Positions 37,422 to 46,269 of a stretch of 64,000 nucleotides of DNA are shown here, one piece after another. Position numbers and translations under genes: made by a program. Source of the DNA: Streptomyces sp. TBY4. Its GTDB lineage: Bacteria > Actinomycetota > Actinomycetes > Streptomycetales > Streptomycetaceae. How positions within the stretch are numbered: the first letter of the stretch is position 1; every line of letters begins with the position of its first letter. A model generated the notes under the pieces. The model had not been told where the DNA came from. It was given only the letters and a program-made list of their open reading frames with translations, and did not search any database. The stretch covers positions 372,001 through 436,000 of the forward strand of contig NZ_JANAVF010000006.1 in assembly GCF_024213195.1 (NCBI RefSeq), written 5' to 3'.

Positions 37422-38833
37422 CCACGGAGACTGCTCACCCTGAGCTCGATGGCCTGGGCACCTACGAATACGGCTGGGCCGACTCCGACGCGGCCGGTGC
37501 GGCTGCCAAGCGGGGTCTGTCCGAAGAGGTCGTCCGCGACATCTCGGCGAAGAAGTCCGAGCCGGAGTGGATGCTGAACCTCCGCCTCAAGGGCCTCAAG
37601 CTGTTCGGCAAGAAGCCCATGCCCAACTGGGGTTCCGACCTCTCGGGCATCGACTTCGACAACATCAAGTACTTCGTGCGCTCCACCGAGAAGCAGGCCG
37701 CTTCGTGGGAGGAACTGCCGGAGGACATCAAGAACACGTACGACAAGCTCGGCATCCCGGAGGCGGAGAAGCAGCGCCTCGTCGCCGGTGTCGCGGCCCA
37801 GTACGAGTCCGAGGTCGTCTACCACCAGATCCGTGAGGACCTGGAGGAGCAGGGCGTCATCTTCCTCGACACGGACACCGCGCTCAAGGAGCACCCGGAG
37901 CTCTTCCAGGAGTACTTCGGCACGGTCATCCCGGTCGGCGACAACAAGTTCGCCTCGCTGAACACCGCCGTGTGGTCGGGCGGCTCGTTCATCTACGTCC
38001 CCAAGGGCGTCAAGGTCGACATCCCGCTCCAGGCCTACTTCCGCATCAACACGGAGAACATGGGCCAGTTCGAGCGGACGCTGATCATCGTCGACGAGGA
38101 CGCCTACGTCCACTACGTCGAGGGCTGCACCGCCCCGATCTACTCCTCGGACTCGCTGCACAGCGCCGTGGTCGAGATCATCGTGAAGAAGGGCGGCCGC
38201 TGCCGCTACACGACCATCCAGAACTGGTCGAACAACGTCTACAACCTGGTCACCAAGCGCGCCGTGGCGTACGAGGGCGCGACCATGGAGTGGATCGACG
38301 GCAACATCGGTTCCAAGGTCACCATGAAGTACCCGGCCGTCTACCTGATGGGCGAGCACGCCAAGGGCGAGACCCTCTCCATCGCCTTCGCGGGCGAGGG
38401 CCAGCACCAGGACGCCGGCTCCAAGATGGTCCACATGGCGCCGAACACCTCCTCCAACATCGTCTCGAAGTCGGTGGCCCGTGGCGGCGGCCGCACCTCG
38501 TACCGCGGTCTGGTCGAGATCGGCGAAGGCGCCCACGGCTCCAAGTCCAACGTGCTGTGCGACGCGCTCCTGGTCGACACCATCTCCCGCTCGGACACCT
38601 ACCCCTACGTGGACGTCCGCGAGGACGACGTGTCCATGGGTCACGAGGCCACCGTCTCCAAGGTCTCCGACGACCAGCTCTTCTACCTGATGAGCCGCGG
38701 TCTGACGGAGTTCGAGGCCATGGCGATGATCGTGCGCGGCTTCGTCGAGCCGATCGCCCGTGAGCTGCCGATGGAGTACGCGCTGGAGCTGAACCGGCTG
38801 ATCGAGCTGCAGATGGAAGGCTCGGTCGGTTAG
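37418..38833 (+). CDS. sufB: SufB, Fe-S cluster scaffold subunit
   Basis: Core of the SufBCD scaffold on which Fe-S clusters are built; 471 aa. The beta-helix core and the conserved GGRTSYRGLVEIGEGAHG and NVLCDALLVD segments (the latter with the key Cys) are present, as is the C-terminal SRGLTEFEAMAMIVRGFVEP motif. A strong GGGAGGAA ribosome site and overlap with the sufR stop place it first among the assembly genes. There is no intein, unlike mycobacterial SufB. Confidence 0.98.
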   Translation: MTTETAHPELDGLGTYEYGWADSDAAGAAAKRGLSEEVVRDISAKKSEPEWMLNLRLKGLKLFGKKPMPNWGSDLSGIDFDNIKYFVRSTEKQAASWEELPEDIKNTYDKLGIPEAEKQRLVAGVAAQYESEVVYHQIREDLEEQGVIFLDTDTALKEHPELFQEYFGTVIPVGDNKFASLNTAVWSGGSFIYVPKGVKVDIPLQAYFRINTENMGQFERTLIIVDEDAYVHYVEGCTAPIYSSDSLHSAVVEIIVKKGGRCRYTTIQNWSNNVYNLVTKRAVAYEGATMEWIDGNIGSKVTMKYPAVYLMGEHAKGETLSIAFAGEGQHQDAGSKMVHMAPNTSSNIVSKSVARGGGRTSYRGLVEIGEGAHGSKSNVLCDALLVDTISRSDTYPYVDVREDDVSMGHEATVSKVSDDQLFYLMSRGLTEFEAMAMIVRGFVEPIARELPMEYALELNRLIELQMEGSVG

Positions 38834-38892
38834 TCCCGGCCCGCCAGACGTCCCGCAGCAGATTCTTTAAGGAAGAGAGCAACACGACAGCC

Positions 38893-40071
38893 ATGGCTGA
38901 GGCTCAGAACATTCCGGCGGGTTCCACCACCGCCGGCGCGATCGCGGTGGCCGCCGAGTCCACCGTCGCCACCCGGATGAGTGCACCCCCGTCCTTCGAC
39001 GTGGCGGACTTCCCCGTGCCCAACGGCCGCGAGGAGGAGTGGCGCTTCACGCCGCTCGCCCGCCTCAAGGGCCTGCACGACGGCACCGCGGTCGCCGACG
39101 GCACCATGAAGGCCCAGATCGACGCGCCCGACGTGGTCACGATCGAGTCCGTGGAGCGCGGCGACGCGCGCATCGGCAAGGCCGGCACCCCGGTGGACCG
39201 GATCGCCGCCCAGGCGTTCTCGTCCTTCGCCAAGGCCACGGTCGTGACCGTGCCCAAGGAGGCCGTGCTCACCGAGCCCGTGCGCGTCTCGCTGCACGGC
39301 GAGGGCGGCACCACCTTCGGCCACACCGTCTTCGACGTGCAGGCCTTCGCCGAGGCCGTCATCGTCATCGACCACACCGGTGACGGCGTGCGCGCCGCCA
39401 ACGTCGACTTCCTCGTCGGCGACGGCGCCAAGCTCACCGTCGTCTCCGTGCAGGACTGGGACGACACCGCCGTCCACTGCTCCCAGCACAACGCCCTGGT
39501 CGGCCGCGACGCGACCTTCAAGTCGATCGTGGTCACCTTCGGCGGAGACGTCGTACGCCTCCACCCGCGCGTGAACTACGCGGGCCCCGGTGGCGAGGCC
39601 GAGCTCTTCGGCCTGTACTTCACGGACGCCGGCCAGCACCAGGAGCACCGCCTCCTGGTCGACCACAAGGCCCCGCACTGCAAGTCGAACGTGGTCTACA
39701 AGGGCGCGCTCCAGGGCCAGGACGCCCACGCCGTCTGGATCGGTGACGTGCTCATCGAGAAGACCGCCGAGGGCACCGACACCTACGAGATGAACCGCAA
39801 CCTCGTCCTCACGGACGGCGCGCGGGTCGACTCGGTGCCGAACCTGGAGATCGAGACCGGCGAGATCGTCGGCGCCGGCCACGCCTCCGCGACCGGTCGC
39901 TTCGACGACGAGCAGCTCTTCTACCTCCAGGCCCGCGGTATCCCGGCCGACGAGGCCCGCCGCCTGGTCGTGCGCGGCTTCTTCGGCGAGCTGGTCCAGC
40001 AGATCGGTGTCCCCGACATCGAGGAGCGGCTGCTCGCGAAGATCGAGACCGAGCTGCAGGCGTCCGTCTGA
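38893..40071 (+). CDS. sufD: SufD, Fe-S cluster assembly subunit
   Basis: Partner of SufB and SufC, involved in iron acquisition by the scaffold; 392 aa. It has the N-terminal FPVPNGREEEWRFTPLARL motif, the shared SufB/D beta-helix core, and ends with the ARGIPADEARRLVVRGFFGE helix. It lies 59 nt downstream of sufB with a purine-rich AAGGAAGAG leader. Its stop overlaps the next ATG (TGATG). Confidence 0.97.
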   Translation: MAEAQNIPAGSTTAGAIAVAAESTVATRMSAPPSFDVADFPVPNGREEEWRFTPLARLKGLHDGTAVADGTMKAQIDAPDVVTIESVERGDARIGKAGTPVDRIAAQAFSSFAKATVVTVPKEAVLTEPVRVSLHGEGGTTFGHTVFDVQAFAEAVIVIDHTGDGVRAANVDFLVGDGAKLTVVSVQDWDDTAVHCSQHNALVGRDATFKSIVVTFGGDVVRLHPRVNYAGPGGEAELFGLYFTDAGQHQEHRLLVDHKAPHCKSNVVYKGALQGQDAHAVWIGDVLIEKTAEGTDTYEMNRNLVLTDGARVDSVPNLEIETGEIVGAGHASATGRFDDEQLFYLQARGIPADEARRLVVRGFFGELVQQIGVPDIEERLLAKIETELQASV

Positions 40072-40388
40072 TGACCTACGTCAAGGCCTGTGCGCTGAGC
40101 GAGCTGGAGGAGAACACCCCCAAGCGGGTGGAACTCGACGGCACGCCGGTGTCCATCGTCTCCGCCGAGGGGGAGGTGTTCGCGATCAACGACATCTGCT
40201 CGCACGCGAACGTCTCCCTCTCGGAGGGCGAGGTCGAAGACTGCATGATCGAGTGCTGGCTGCACGGCTCGGCCTTCGACCTGCGCACCGGCAAGCCTTC
40301 CGGTCTGCCCGCGACGCGCCCCGTCCCCGTATACCCCGTAAAGATCGAAGGGGACGACGTGCTCGTCTCCCTCACCCAGGAGTCCTGA
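40071..40388 (+). CDS. Rieske-type [2Fe-2S] ferredoxin in the suf operon
   Basis: A 105-aa soluble Rieske protein, without a signal peptide. Ligands are CSH near residue 43 and CWLH near residue 62, the CxH-x(n)-CxxH pattern of dioxygenase-type ferredoxins; the extra disulfide cysteines of respiratory Rieske proteins are absent. A Rieske ferredoxin at this exact place is conserved in actinobacterial suf operons, suggesting a role in electron supply to, or use of, the SufBCD clusters rather than aromatic degradation. It overlaps sufD by one base and is 7 nt before sufC. Confidence 0.93.
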   Translation: MTYVKACALSELEENTPKRVELDGTPVSIVSAEGEVFAINDICSHANVSLSEGEVEDCMIECWLHGSAFDLRTGKPSGLPATRPVPVYPVKIEGDDVLVSLTQES

Positions 40389-40395
40389 GGTATCC

Positions 40396-41172
40396 ATGGC
40401 AACGCTTGAAATCCACGACCTGCACGTCTCCGTCGAGACGGGCGACTCGGCGAGTGGCACCCGCGAGATCCTCAAGGGCGTCAACCTCACCATCAAGCAG
40501 GGTGAGACGCACGCCATCATGGGTCCGAACGGCTCCGGCAAGTCCACCCTCGCGTACGCGCTCGCCGGTCACCCGAAGTACACCATCACCAGTGGCACCG
40601 TGACCCTCGACGGCGAAGACGTCCTGGAGATGTCCGTCGACGAGCGCGCCCGCGCCGGCGTCTTCCTCGCCATGCAGTACCCGGTCGAGATCCCCGGCGT
40701 CTCGGTCTCCAACTTCCTGCGCACCTCGGCCACCGCGATCCGCGGCGAGGCGCCGAAGCTGCGCACCTGGGTGAAGGAGGTCAAGTCCGCGATGGAGCAG
40801 CTCCAGATGGACCCGGCCTTCGCCGAGCGCAACGTCAACGAGGGCTTCTCCGGCGGTGAGAAGAAGCGCCACGAGATCCTCCAGCTGGAGCTCCTGAAGC
40901 CGAAGATCGCGATCCTCGACGAGACCGACTCCGGCCTCGACGTCGACGCCCTGCGCCAGGTCTCCGAGGGCGTCAACCGCGTCCGCGACACGGGCGAGGT
41001 CGGCACCCTGCTGATCACGCACTACACGCGGATCCTCCGCTACATCAAGCCGGACTTCGTCCACGTCTTCTCCGAGGGCCGCATCGTCGAGTCCGGCGGC
41101 GCCGAGCTCGCCGACAAGCTGGAGGCCGAAGGCTACGAGTCCTACAGCACGAAGGGTGGCGCGACCGCGTGA
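40396..41172 (+). CDS. sufC: SufC, Fe-S assembly ATPase
   Basis: ABC-type ATPase that drives conformational change in SufBD; 258 aa. Walker A is GPNGSGKST near residue 43, the signature is the Suf-specific FSGGEKKRHEILQ, and Walker B is IAILDETDSGLD. The GEKKR signature separates it from transporters. It overlaps sufS by GTGA, giving coupled translation. Confidence 0.98.
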   Translation: MATLEIHDLHVSVETGDSASGTREILKGVNLTIKQGETHAIMGPNGSGKSTLAYALAGHPKYTITSGTVTLDGEDVLEMSVDERARAGVFLAMQYPVEIPGVSVSNFLRTSATAIRGEAPKLRTWVKEVKSAMEQLQMDPAFAERNVNEGFSGGEKKRHEILQLELLKPKIAILDETDSGLDVDALRQVSEGVNRVRDTGEVGTLLITHYTRILRYIKPDFVHVFSEGRIVESGGAELADKLEAEGYESYSTKGGATA

Positions 41173-42440
41173 CACAGCTGCCTGGCCTCCTCACTGGGTC
41201 CCAACTGCTTGGCGAGGCGATCCGCAAGGACTTCCCCCTTCTGGATCGTGTGGTCCACGACGGGAAGAAGATCGTTTACCTGGACAACGCGGCGACTTCG
41301 CAGAAGCCCCGCCAGGTGCTCGACGCGCTGAACGAGTACTACGAACAGCACAACGCCAACGTCCACCGTGGCGTGCACGTGCTGGCGGAGGAGGCCACGG
41401 CGCTGTACGAGGGCGCCCGCGACAAGGTCGCCGCCTTCATCAACGCGCCGAGCCGCAACGAGGTGATCTTCACCAAGAACGCCTCGGAGTCGCTCAACCT
41501 GGTCGCGAACATGCTCGGCTGGGCGGACGAGCCCTACCGGGTCGACCGCGACACCGAGATCGCCATCACGGAGATGGAGCACCACTCCAACATCGTGCCG
41601 TGGCAGCTGCTCTCGCAGCGCACCGGTGCGAAGCTGAAGTGGTTCGGTCTCACCGACGACGGCCGGCTCGACCTGTCCAACATCGAAGAGGTCATCACGG
41701 AGAAGACGAAGATCGTCTCCTTCACGCTGGTCTCCAACATCATGGGCACGGTCAACCCGACCGAGGCGATCGTCCGGCGCGCGCAGGAGGTCGGCGCGCT
41801 GGTGCTGATCGACGCCTCGCAGGCCGCTCCGCACATGCCGCTCGACGTGCAGGCGCTCGGCGCCGACTTCGTGGCCTTCACCGGCCACAAGATGTGCGGC
41901 CCGACCGGCATCGGCGTCCTCTGGGGCCGCCAGGAGCTGCTCGAGGACCTGCCGCCCTTCCTGGGCGGCGGCGAGATGATCGAAACCGTCTCGATGCACT
42001 CCTCCACCTACGCCCCGGCGCCCCACAAGTTCGAGGCCGGTACGCCCCCGATCGCCCAGGCCGTCGGCCTCGGCGCGGCCGTGGACTACCTGACCGCGAT
42101 CGGCATGGACAAGATCGCCGCGCACGAGCACGCGATCACCGAGTACGCGATCAAGCGGCTCTCGGAGGTCCCGGACCTGCGCATCATCGGCCCCACCACG
42201 GCCGAGGACCGCGGCGCAGCGATCTCCTTCGTGCTCGGCGACATCCACCCGCACGACGTCGGCCAGGTACTGGACGAGCAGGGCATCGCGGTCCGCGTGG
42301 GACACCACTGCGCCCGCCCGGTCTGCCTCCGGTACGGAATTCCGGCGACGACGCGAGCGTCTTTCTATCTGTACTCCTCTCCGGCGGACGTCGACGCACT
42401 GATCGACGGGCTGGAGCACGTACGGAACTTCTTCGGATAA
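41169..42440 (+). CDS. sufS: SufS cysteine desulfurase
   Basis: PLP enzyme releasing sulfur from cysteine for cluster assembly; 423 aa, class II (SufS type). The PLP lysine is in AFTGHKMCGPTG, the aspartate in VLIDASQAAPHMP, and the catalytic Cys in RVGHHCARPVC. TEMEHHSNIVPWQ is the second PLP signature. The start is GTG overlapping the sufC stop. sufU, its sulfur acceptor, follows 29 nt later. Confidence 0.97.
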   Translation: MTQLPGLLTGSQLLGEAIRKDFPLLDRVVHDGKKIVYLDNAATSQKPRQVLDALNEYYEQHNANVHRGVHVLAEEATALYEGARDKVAAFINAPSRNEVIFTKNASESLNLVANMLGWADEPYRVDRDTEIAITEMEHHSNIVPWQLLSQRTGAKLKWFGLTDDGRLDLSNIEEVITEKTKIVSFTLVSNIMGTVNPTEAIVRRAQEVGALVLIDASQAAPHMPLDVQALGADFVAFTGHKMCGPTGIGVLWGRQELLEDLPPFLGGGEMIETVSMHSSTYAPAPHKFEAGTPPIAQAVGLGAAVDYLTAIGMDKIAAHEHAITEYAIKRLSEVPDLRIIGPTTAEDRGAAISFVLGDIHPHDVGQVLDEQGIAVRVGHHCARPVCLRYGIPATTRASFYLYSSPADVDALIDGLEHVRNFFG

Positions 42441-42469
42441 GACGAAGCGACGAGGGCGACGAGGGCGCA

Positions 42470-42931
42470 GTGAAGCTGGAATCGATGTACCAGGAACTGA
42501 TCCTGGACCACTACAAGCACCCGCGCGGGCGAGGCCTGCGCGACGGCGACGCCGAGGTGCACCACGTCAACCCGACGTGCGGTGACGAGATCACCCTGCG
42601 CGTGAAGTACGACGGCGAGACCCTTACGGACATCTCGTACGAGGGCCAGGGCTGCTCCATCAGCCAGGCCGGCGCGTCGATACTGAACGAGCTGCTCGTC
42701 GGCAAGGAGCTGGGCGAGGCGCGGAAGATCCAGGAAGTCTTCCTGGAGCTGATGCAGTCCAAGGGCAAGATCGAACCCGACGAGGCCATGGAGGAGGTGC
42801 TGGAGGACGCGGTCGCGTTCGCCGGCGTCTCCAAGTACCCGGCCCGGGTGAAGTGTGCTCTGCTGAGCTGGATGGCGTGGAAGGACGCGACCGCCCAGGC
42901 ACTGGGCGACGCCGAGAGGAAGACGGCATGA
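42470..42931 (+). CDS. sufU: SufU, zinc-dependent sulfur transfer protein
   Basis: Accepts persulfide sulfur from SufS; 153 aa of the IscU-like SufU group. Zinc or sulfur ligands are visible at Cys37 and Asp39 (TCGDE), Cys62 (GCSIS) and Cys129 (KCALLSW), with the SufU-specific insert between the second and third cysteines. It lacks the IscU-type HscA-binding LPPVK motif, as expected. The start is GTG with GAGGG upstream. Its stop overlaps the next ATG by 4 nt. Confidence 0.96.
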   Translation: MKLESMYQELILDHYKHPRGRGLRDGDAEVHHVNPTCGDEITLRVKYDGETLTDISYEGQGCSISQAGASILNELLVGKELGEARKIQEVFLELMQSKGKIEPDEAMEEVLEDAVAFAGVSKYPARVKCALLSWMAWKDATAQALGDAERKTA

Positions 42932-43272
42932 CCGAGAACGCGACGCCCGAGGCGTCCATCAAGCCGGCCACCGAGGAAGAGGTCCGCGAGGCCCTCTATG
43001 ACGTGGTCGACCCCGAGCTGGGCATCGACGTCGTCAACCTGGGCCTGATCTACGGCATCCACATCGACGACGCCAACATCGCGACCCTCGACATGACGCT
43101 CACCTCCGCGGCCTGCCCGCTGACGGACGTCATCGAGGACCAGGCGAAGTCCGCCACCGACGGCATCGTCAGCGAACTGCGCATCAACTGGGTCTGGATG
43201 CCGCCGTGGGGCCCGGACAAGATCACGGACGACGGCCGCGAGCAGCTCCGCGCGCTCGGGTTCAACGTCTGA
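42928..43272 (+). CDS. sufT: SufT/MIP18-family metal-sulfur cluster assembly factor
   Basis: A 114-aa DUF59-domain protein involved in Fe-S cluster maturation or delivery to targets. It carries the family motifs DVVDPELGIDVVNLGLIY near residue 25 and LTSAACPL with the conserved Cys near 65. The WVWMPPWGPDKIT segment matches the family C-terminus. It is the final gene of the suf operon, overlapping sufU by ATGA, and is followed by a strong terminator. Confidence 0.95.
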   Translation: MTENATPEASIKPATEEEVREALYDVVDPELGIDVVNLGLIYGIHIDDANIATLDMTLTSAACPLTDVIEDQAKSATDGIVSELRINWVWMPPWGPDKITDDGREQLRALGFNV

Positions 43273-43319
43273 TCGAGGCCCGGTCCGAGAACGACGGCCG
43301 TCCGACGGCCGAGTGAACG

Positions 43320-43359
43320 GACGACCCCCGGCACGGGTGTGCCGGGGGTCGTCTGTTTT
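43320..43359 (+). terminator. Intrinsic terminator ending the suf operon
   Basis: ACGACCCCCGGCAC (43321-43334) pairs perfectly with its complement (43339-43352) around a GGGT loop, extended by a G-C pair, and is followed by CTGTTTT. Confidence 0.93.
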
Positions 43360-43420
43360 CCCGGCGGACCGCCCGTGTGCACCGGGAGTTGGCCGGGGTG
43401 GCCGAATCTTCTCGACGGCC

Positions 43421-43435
43421 CGTCACAACGTGACG
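43421..43435. promoter_or_regulatory. Perfect palindrome CGTCACAACGTGACG
   Basis: The 6-bp arms CGTCAC/GTGACG flank AAC, 22 nt upstream of the first DUF3616-like gene. It is a candidate operator for the tandem pair; no regulator gene is adjacent. Confidence 0.45.
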
Positions 43436-43456
43436 GCGCAGACGAGAGGACCTCCG

Positions 43457-44881
43457 TTGACCGTTCGACCTTCGCAGGCACGCCGACTCGGTGCCGTGGG
43501 AGCCGCCGGGGCCGCCGCCCTGCTGGCCGCGGGCCTTGCCGCGCCGGCCCACGCCGCGCAGGGAACCGCCGCCGAACCGACCATCGCGCTCTCCGCCGGG
43601 CACCTGTCCGGGGCCGTCGGCGCGATCGGCGACCCCGCCGTCACCGTGGACGTCGCGCAGGAGGGGATGCCCGCCGCCTTCCTCAAGGTCGAGGTCCTCT
43701 CCTCCAGCAACCCGGCGGTCGCCGCCCCCGGCGACGTCCGCATCGACCGGACCTGGCACGGTGACCGCGCGCTGACCGTCCGCCCGCGGGCCCAGGGCTA
43801 CACGGACCTGACGCTCCGGGTGACCGGCCGCGGCGGCAGGACCGCCACGGCCACCCTCTCCTACGCGGCTTCGGCGCGGGTGGGCGCGAGCGCCCACTCC
43901 ACCCGCTACCTCACGGGCTCCGCCGACTCCTCGGCCGCCGTGGACGTCGGCGGCGGCTACGCGCTGGTGGCCGACGACGAGACCAACGTGCTGCGTCTGT
44001 ACGACCGTTTCCGCTCGGGCGCCCCCGTGAAGAGCTGGGACCTCGGCCCCGCGCTCGGCATCAAGAAGGAAGCCGACATCGAGGCCGCCGCCCGGGTCGG
44101 CGACACCGTCTACTGGACGGGCTCGCTCGGCAACAACAAGGACGGCAAGTACAAGGCCGAGCGCAACACCGTCTTCACCACCCGGATCACCGGAACGGGC
44201 GCGGACACGGAGATCGTCTTCGGCTCCGCCTACAAGGGCCTGCGCGAGGACCTGATCGCCTGGGACACGGCGAACGGGAACCGCTACGGCTTCGCGGCGG
44301 GCACCGCGGCCGGCCGGATCCCGAAGAGCATCGACGGGTTCAACGTGGAGGGCCTGGAGTTCGCCCCCGGCTCCACCACCACCGCCTACCTCGGCTTCCG
44401 CGCCCCGCTGGCACCCGCCGTGCCCGGCGGCAAGGCACTGGTGGTGCCCGTCACCAACATCGACCAGGTCGTCGCCGGAACCGCCAAGCCCGTCTTCGGC
44501 GAGCCGATCGAGATGGACCTCGGCGGGCTCGCGATCCGCGACATCCGCAAGAACGCCGCGGACCAGTACCTGGTCCTGGCCGGCTCCTGGGCGGCGGACG
44601 ACAACTCCGACCCGTACGCCCTCTACCAGTGGGACGGCATACCGGGCCACGCCCCGGTCAAGCGGGCCGACCTGCCGACCACCGACCCGGGCGGCTGGGA
44701 GGCCGTGGTCTCCGTACCCGACCTGCGGGTGCCCGGCGCCCGCGTCCAGCTGATCACCGACAGCGGCTCCGCCGACCTGTACGGGGACGGCACCGAGGCC
44801 AAGGACCTCGACCACCCGGAGTGGAAGAAGTCCCGGTCCGGATGGTTCGTGCTCGGCCCGACTCGCGGAGACCACCGATGA
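43457..44881 (+). CDS. Secreted DUF3616-like protein, tandem copy 1
   Basis: A 474-aa exported protein. The signal is MTVRPSQARR then a hydrophobic AAGAAALLAAGLAAPAHA. Residues about 40-135 form an immunoglobulin/cadherin-like module (LSAGHLSGAVGAIGDPAVTV ...). The rest is a beta-propeller-like DUF3616-type domain (YWTGSLGNNKDGKY, GFNVEGLEFAPG, AYLGFRAPLAP). The function of this family is not established. Start choice: TTG 43457 has GAGAGGA 7 nt upstream; GTG 43430 is in frame but lies inside the palindrome. It overlaps copy 2 by ATGA. The C-terminal two-thirds is nearly identical at DNA level to copy 2. Confidence 0.75.
   Translation: MTVRPSQARRLGAVGAAGAAALLAAGLAAPAHAAQGTAAEPTIALSAGHLSGAVGAIGDPAVTVDVAQEGMPAAFLKVEVLSSSNPAVAAPGDVRIDRTWHGDRALTVRPRAQGYTDLTLRVTGRGGRTATATLSYAASARVGASAHSTRYLTGSADSSAAVDVGGGYALVADDETNVLRLYDRFRSGAPVKSWDLGPALGIKKEADIEAAARVGDTVYWTGSLGNNKDGKYKAERNTVFTTRITGTGADTEIVFGSAYKGLREDLIAWDTANGNRYGFAAGTAAGRIPKSIDGFNVEGLEFAPGSTTTAYLGFRAPLAPAVPGGKALVVPVTNIDQVVAGTAKPVFGEPIEMDLGGLAIRDIRKNAADQYLVLAGSWAADDNSDPYALYQWDGIPGHAPVKRADLPTTDPGGWEAVVSVPDLRVPGARVQLITDSGSADLYGDGTEAKDLDHPEWKKSRSGWFVLGPTRGDHR
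44330..44391 (+). repeat. 62-bp identical block shared by the tandem paralogs (copy 1)
   Basis: Identical to 45739-45800. Further blocks at the same 1409-bp offset include 44522-44572 against 45931-45981 and 44750-44809 against 46159-46218. This marks recent duplication or gene conversion. Confidence 0.85.
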
Positions 44882-46269
44882 AGACGCAGCATGTGAAGAC
44901 GATGAAGAAGACCTGGCTCGGGGCGGCCGGCATCGCCGCGCTCCTCGTCGCCGCCACGACGCTGCCCGCGCAGGCGGTGACCTACGGAACGCCGACCATC
45001 TCGCTGTCCGCCTCCGCGCTCTCCGGGGCCGTCGGGGCGGTCGGTGATCCGACGGTGAAGGTGACCGTGGCGCAGAGCGGGGCGGACGTGTCCGCGCTGA
45101 CCGTCAGCGCCTCCGCCTCCAGCAAGGCTTCGGTCGCCGGGACGGGTGACGTGAGCGTCACCGGGGCCGGGGCGGTGCGGCAGCTGGCCGTGACCGCGCG
45201 GGGTCGCGGCTACACCAACCTCACCGTCAAGGTGACGGGGCTGGGCGGCAAGACCGCCACCAAGACGCTGTACTACGCCGCCTCCGGCGCGGTGCAGAAC
45301 CCGGCCGACGCGCGTTACTTCACCGGCGCCTCCGACTCCTCGGCCGCCGTGGACGTCGGTGGCGGCTACACGGTCGTCGCCGACGACGAGAGCAACGTGC
45401 TGCGGTTGTACGACCGGGCCAACTCCGCGGCCCCGGTCAGGACCTGGGACTTCAGCGCGCAGCTCGGCGTCACCAAGGAGGTGGACATCGAGGGCGCGAC
45501 CCTGATCGGCAGCACCATCTACTGGACGGGCTCGCTCGGCAACAACAAGGACGGCGAATACAAGGCGCCCCGGAACACGGTGTTCACCACCACGCTGAGC
45601 GGCTCGGGCTCCACCGCGCAGCTCGCGTACGGGCGTTCGTACAAGAAGCTCCGTGACGACCTGGTGGCCTGGGACACGGCCAACGGGAACCGCTACGGCT
45701 TCGCGGCGGGTACGGCGGCCGGCGAGGCGCCGAAGCAGATCGACGGGTTCAACGTGGAGGGCCTGGAGTTCGCCCCCGGCTCCACCACCACCGCCTACCT
45801 GGGCTTCCGCGCCCCGCTGGCCCCGGCGGTGCCCGGTGGCAAGGCGCTGGTCGTGCCGGTGACCAACTTCGACAAGGTGCTCTCCACCGGAGCCAAGGCC
45901 GTCTTCGGCGCGGGCATCGAGCTCGACCTGGGCGGGCTCGCGATCCGCGACATCCGCAAGAACGCCGCGGACCAGTACCTGATCCTGGCCGGCTCCTGGG
46001 CGGCGGACGACAACTCCGACCTGTACGCCCTCTACCAGTGGGACGGCATACCGGGCCACGCCCCCGTCAAGCGGGCCGACCTGCCGACCACCGACCCGGG
46101 CGGCTGGGAGGCCATCGTGGCGGTGCCCGACCTGTCGGCCGCGGGCGCGCGGGTGCAGCTGATCACCGACAGCGGCTCCGCCGACCTGTACGGGGACGGC
46201 ACCGAGGCCAAGGACCTCACCCGCCCGGAGTGGAAGAAGTCCCGCGCGGCCTGGTTCACGCTGAACTGA
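44878..46269 (+). CDS. Secreted DUF3616-like protein, tandem copy 2
   Basis: A 463-aa paralog of the preceding gene with the same layout: a signal peptide (KKTWLGAAGIAALLVAAT...), an Ig-like module at about 35-140 (LSASALSGAVGAVGDPTVKV) and the propeller-like domain ending in GSADLYGDGTEAKDL. The N-terminal module has diverged from copy 1 while the C-terminal domain has not, at a constant offset of 1409 bp. Its last 14 bases overlap the convergent membrane-protein gene. It may bind or modify an extracellular polymer, but this is not supported beyond export. Confidence 0.75.
   Translation: MKTQHVKTMKKTWLGAAGIAALLVAATTLPAQAVTYGTPTISLSASALSGAVGAVGDPTVKVTVAQSGADVSALTVSASASSKASVAGTGDVSVTGAGAVRQLAVTARGRGYTNLTVKVTGLGGKTATKTLYYAASGAVQNPADARYFTGASDSSAAVDVGGGYTVVADDESNVLRLYDRANSAAPVRTWDFSAQLGVTKEVDIEGATLIGSTIYWTGSLGNNKDGEYKAPRNTVFTTTLSGSGSTAQLAYGRSYKKLRDDLVAWDTANGNRYGFAAGTAAGEAPKQIDGFNVEGLEFAPGSTTTAYLGFRAPLAPAVPGGKALVVPVTNFDKVLSTGAKAVFGAGIELDLGGLAIRDIRKNAADQYLILAGSWAADDNSDLYALYQWDGIPGHAPVKRADLPTTDPGGWEAIVAVPDLSAAGARVQLITDSGSADLYGDGTEAKDLTRPEWKKSRAAWFTLN
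45739..45800 (+). repeat. 62-bp identical block shared by the tandem paralogs (copy 2)
   Basis: Partner of the block at 44330-44391, encoding the start of the GFNVEGLEFAPG segment. Confidence 0.85.

Noticed and set aside
43286..43310. GGCCGTC-C-GACGGCC palindrome after sufT as a regulatory site
   Set aside because: A one-base spacer cannot form a useful hairpin, it lies inside a GC-rich spacer, and the adjacent strong terminator explains the region.
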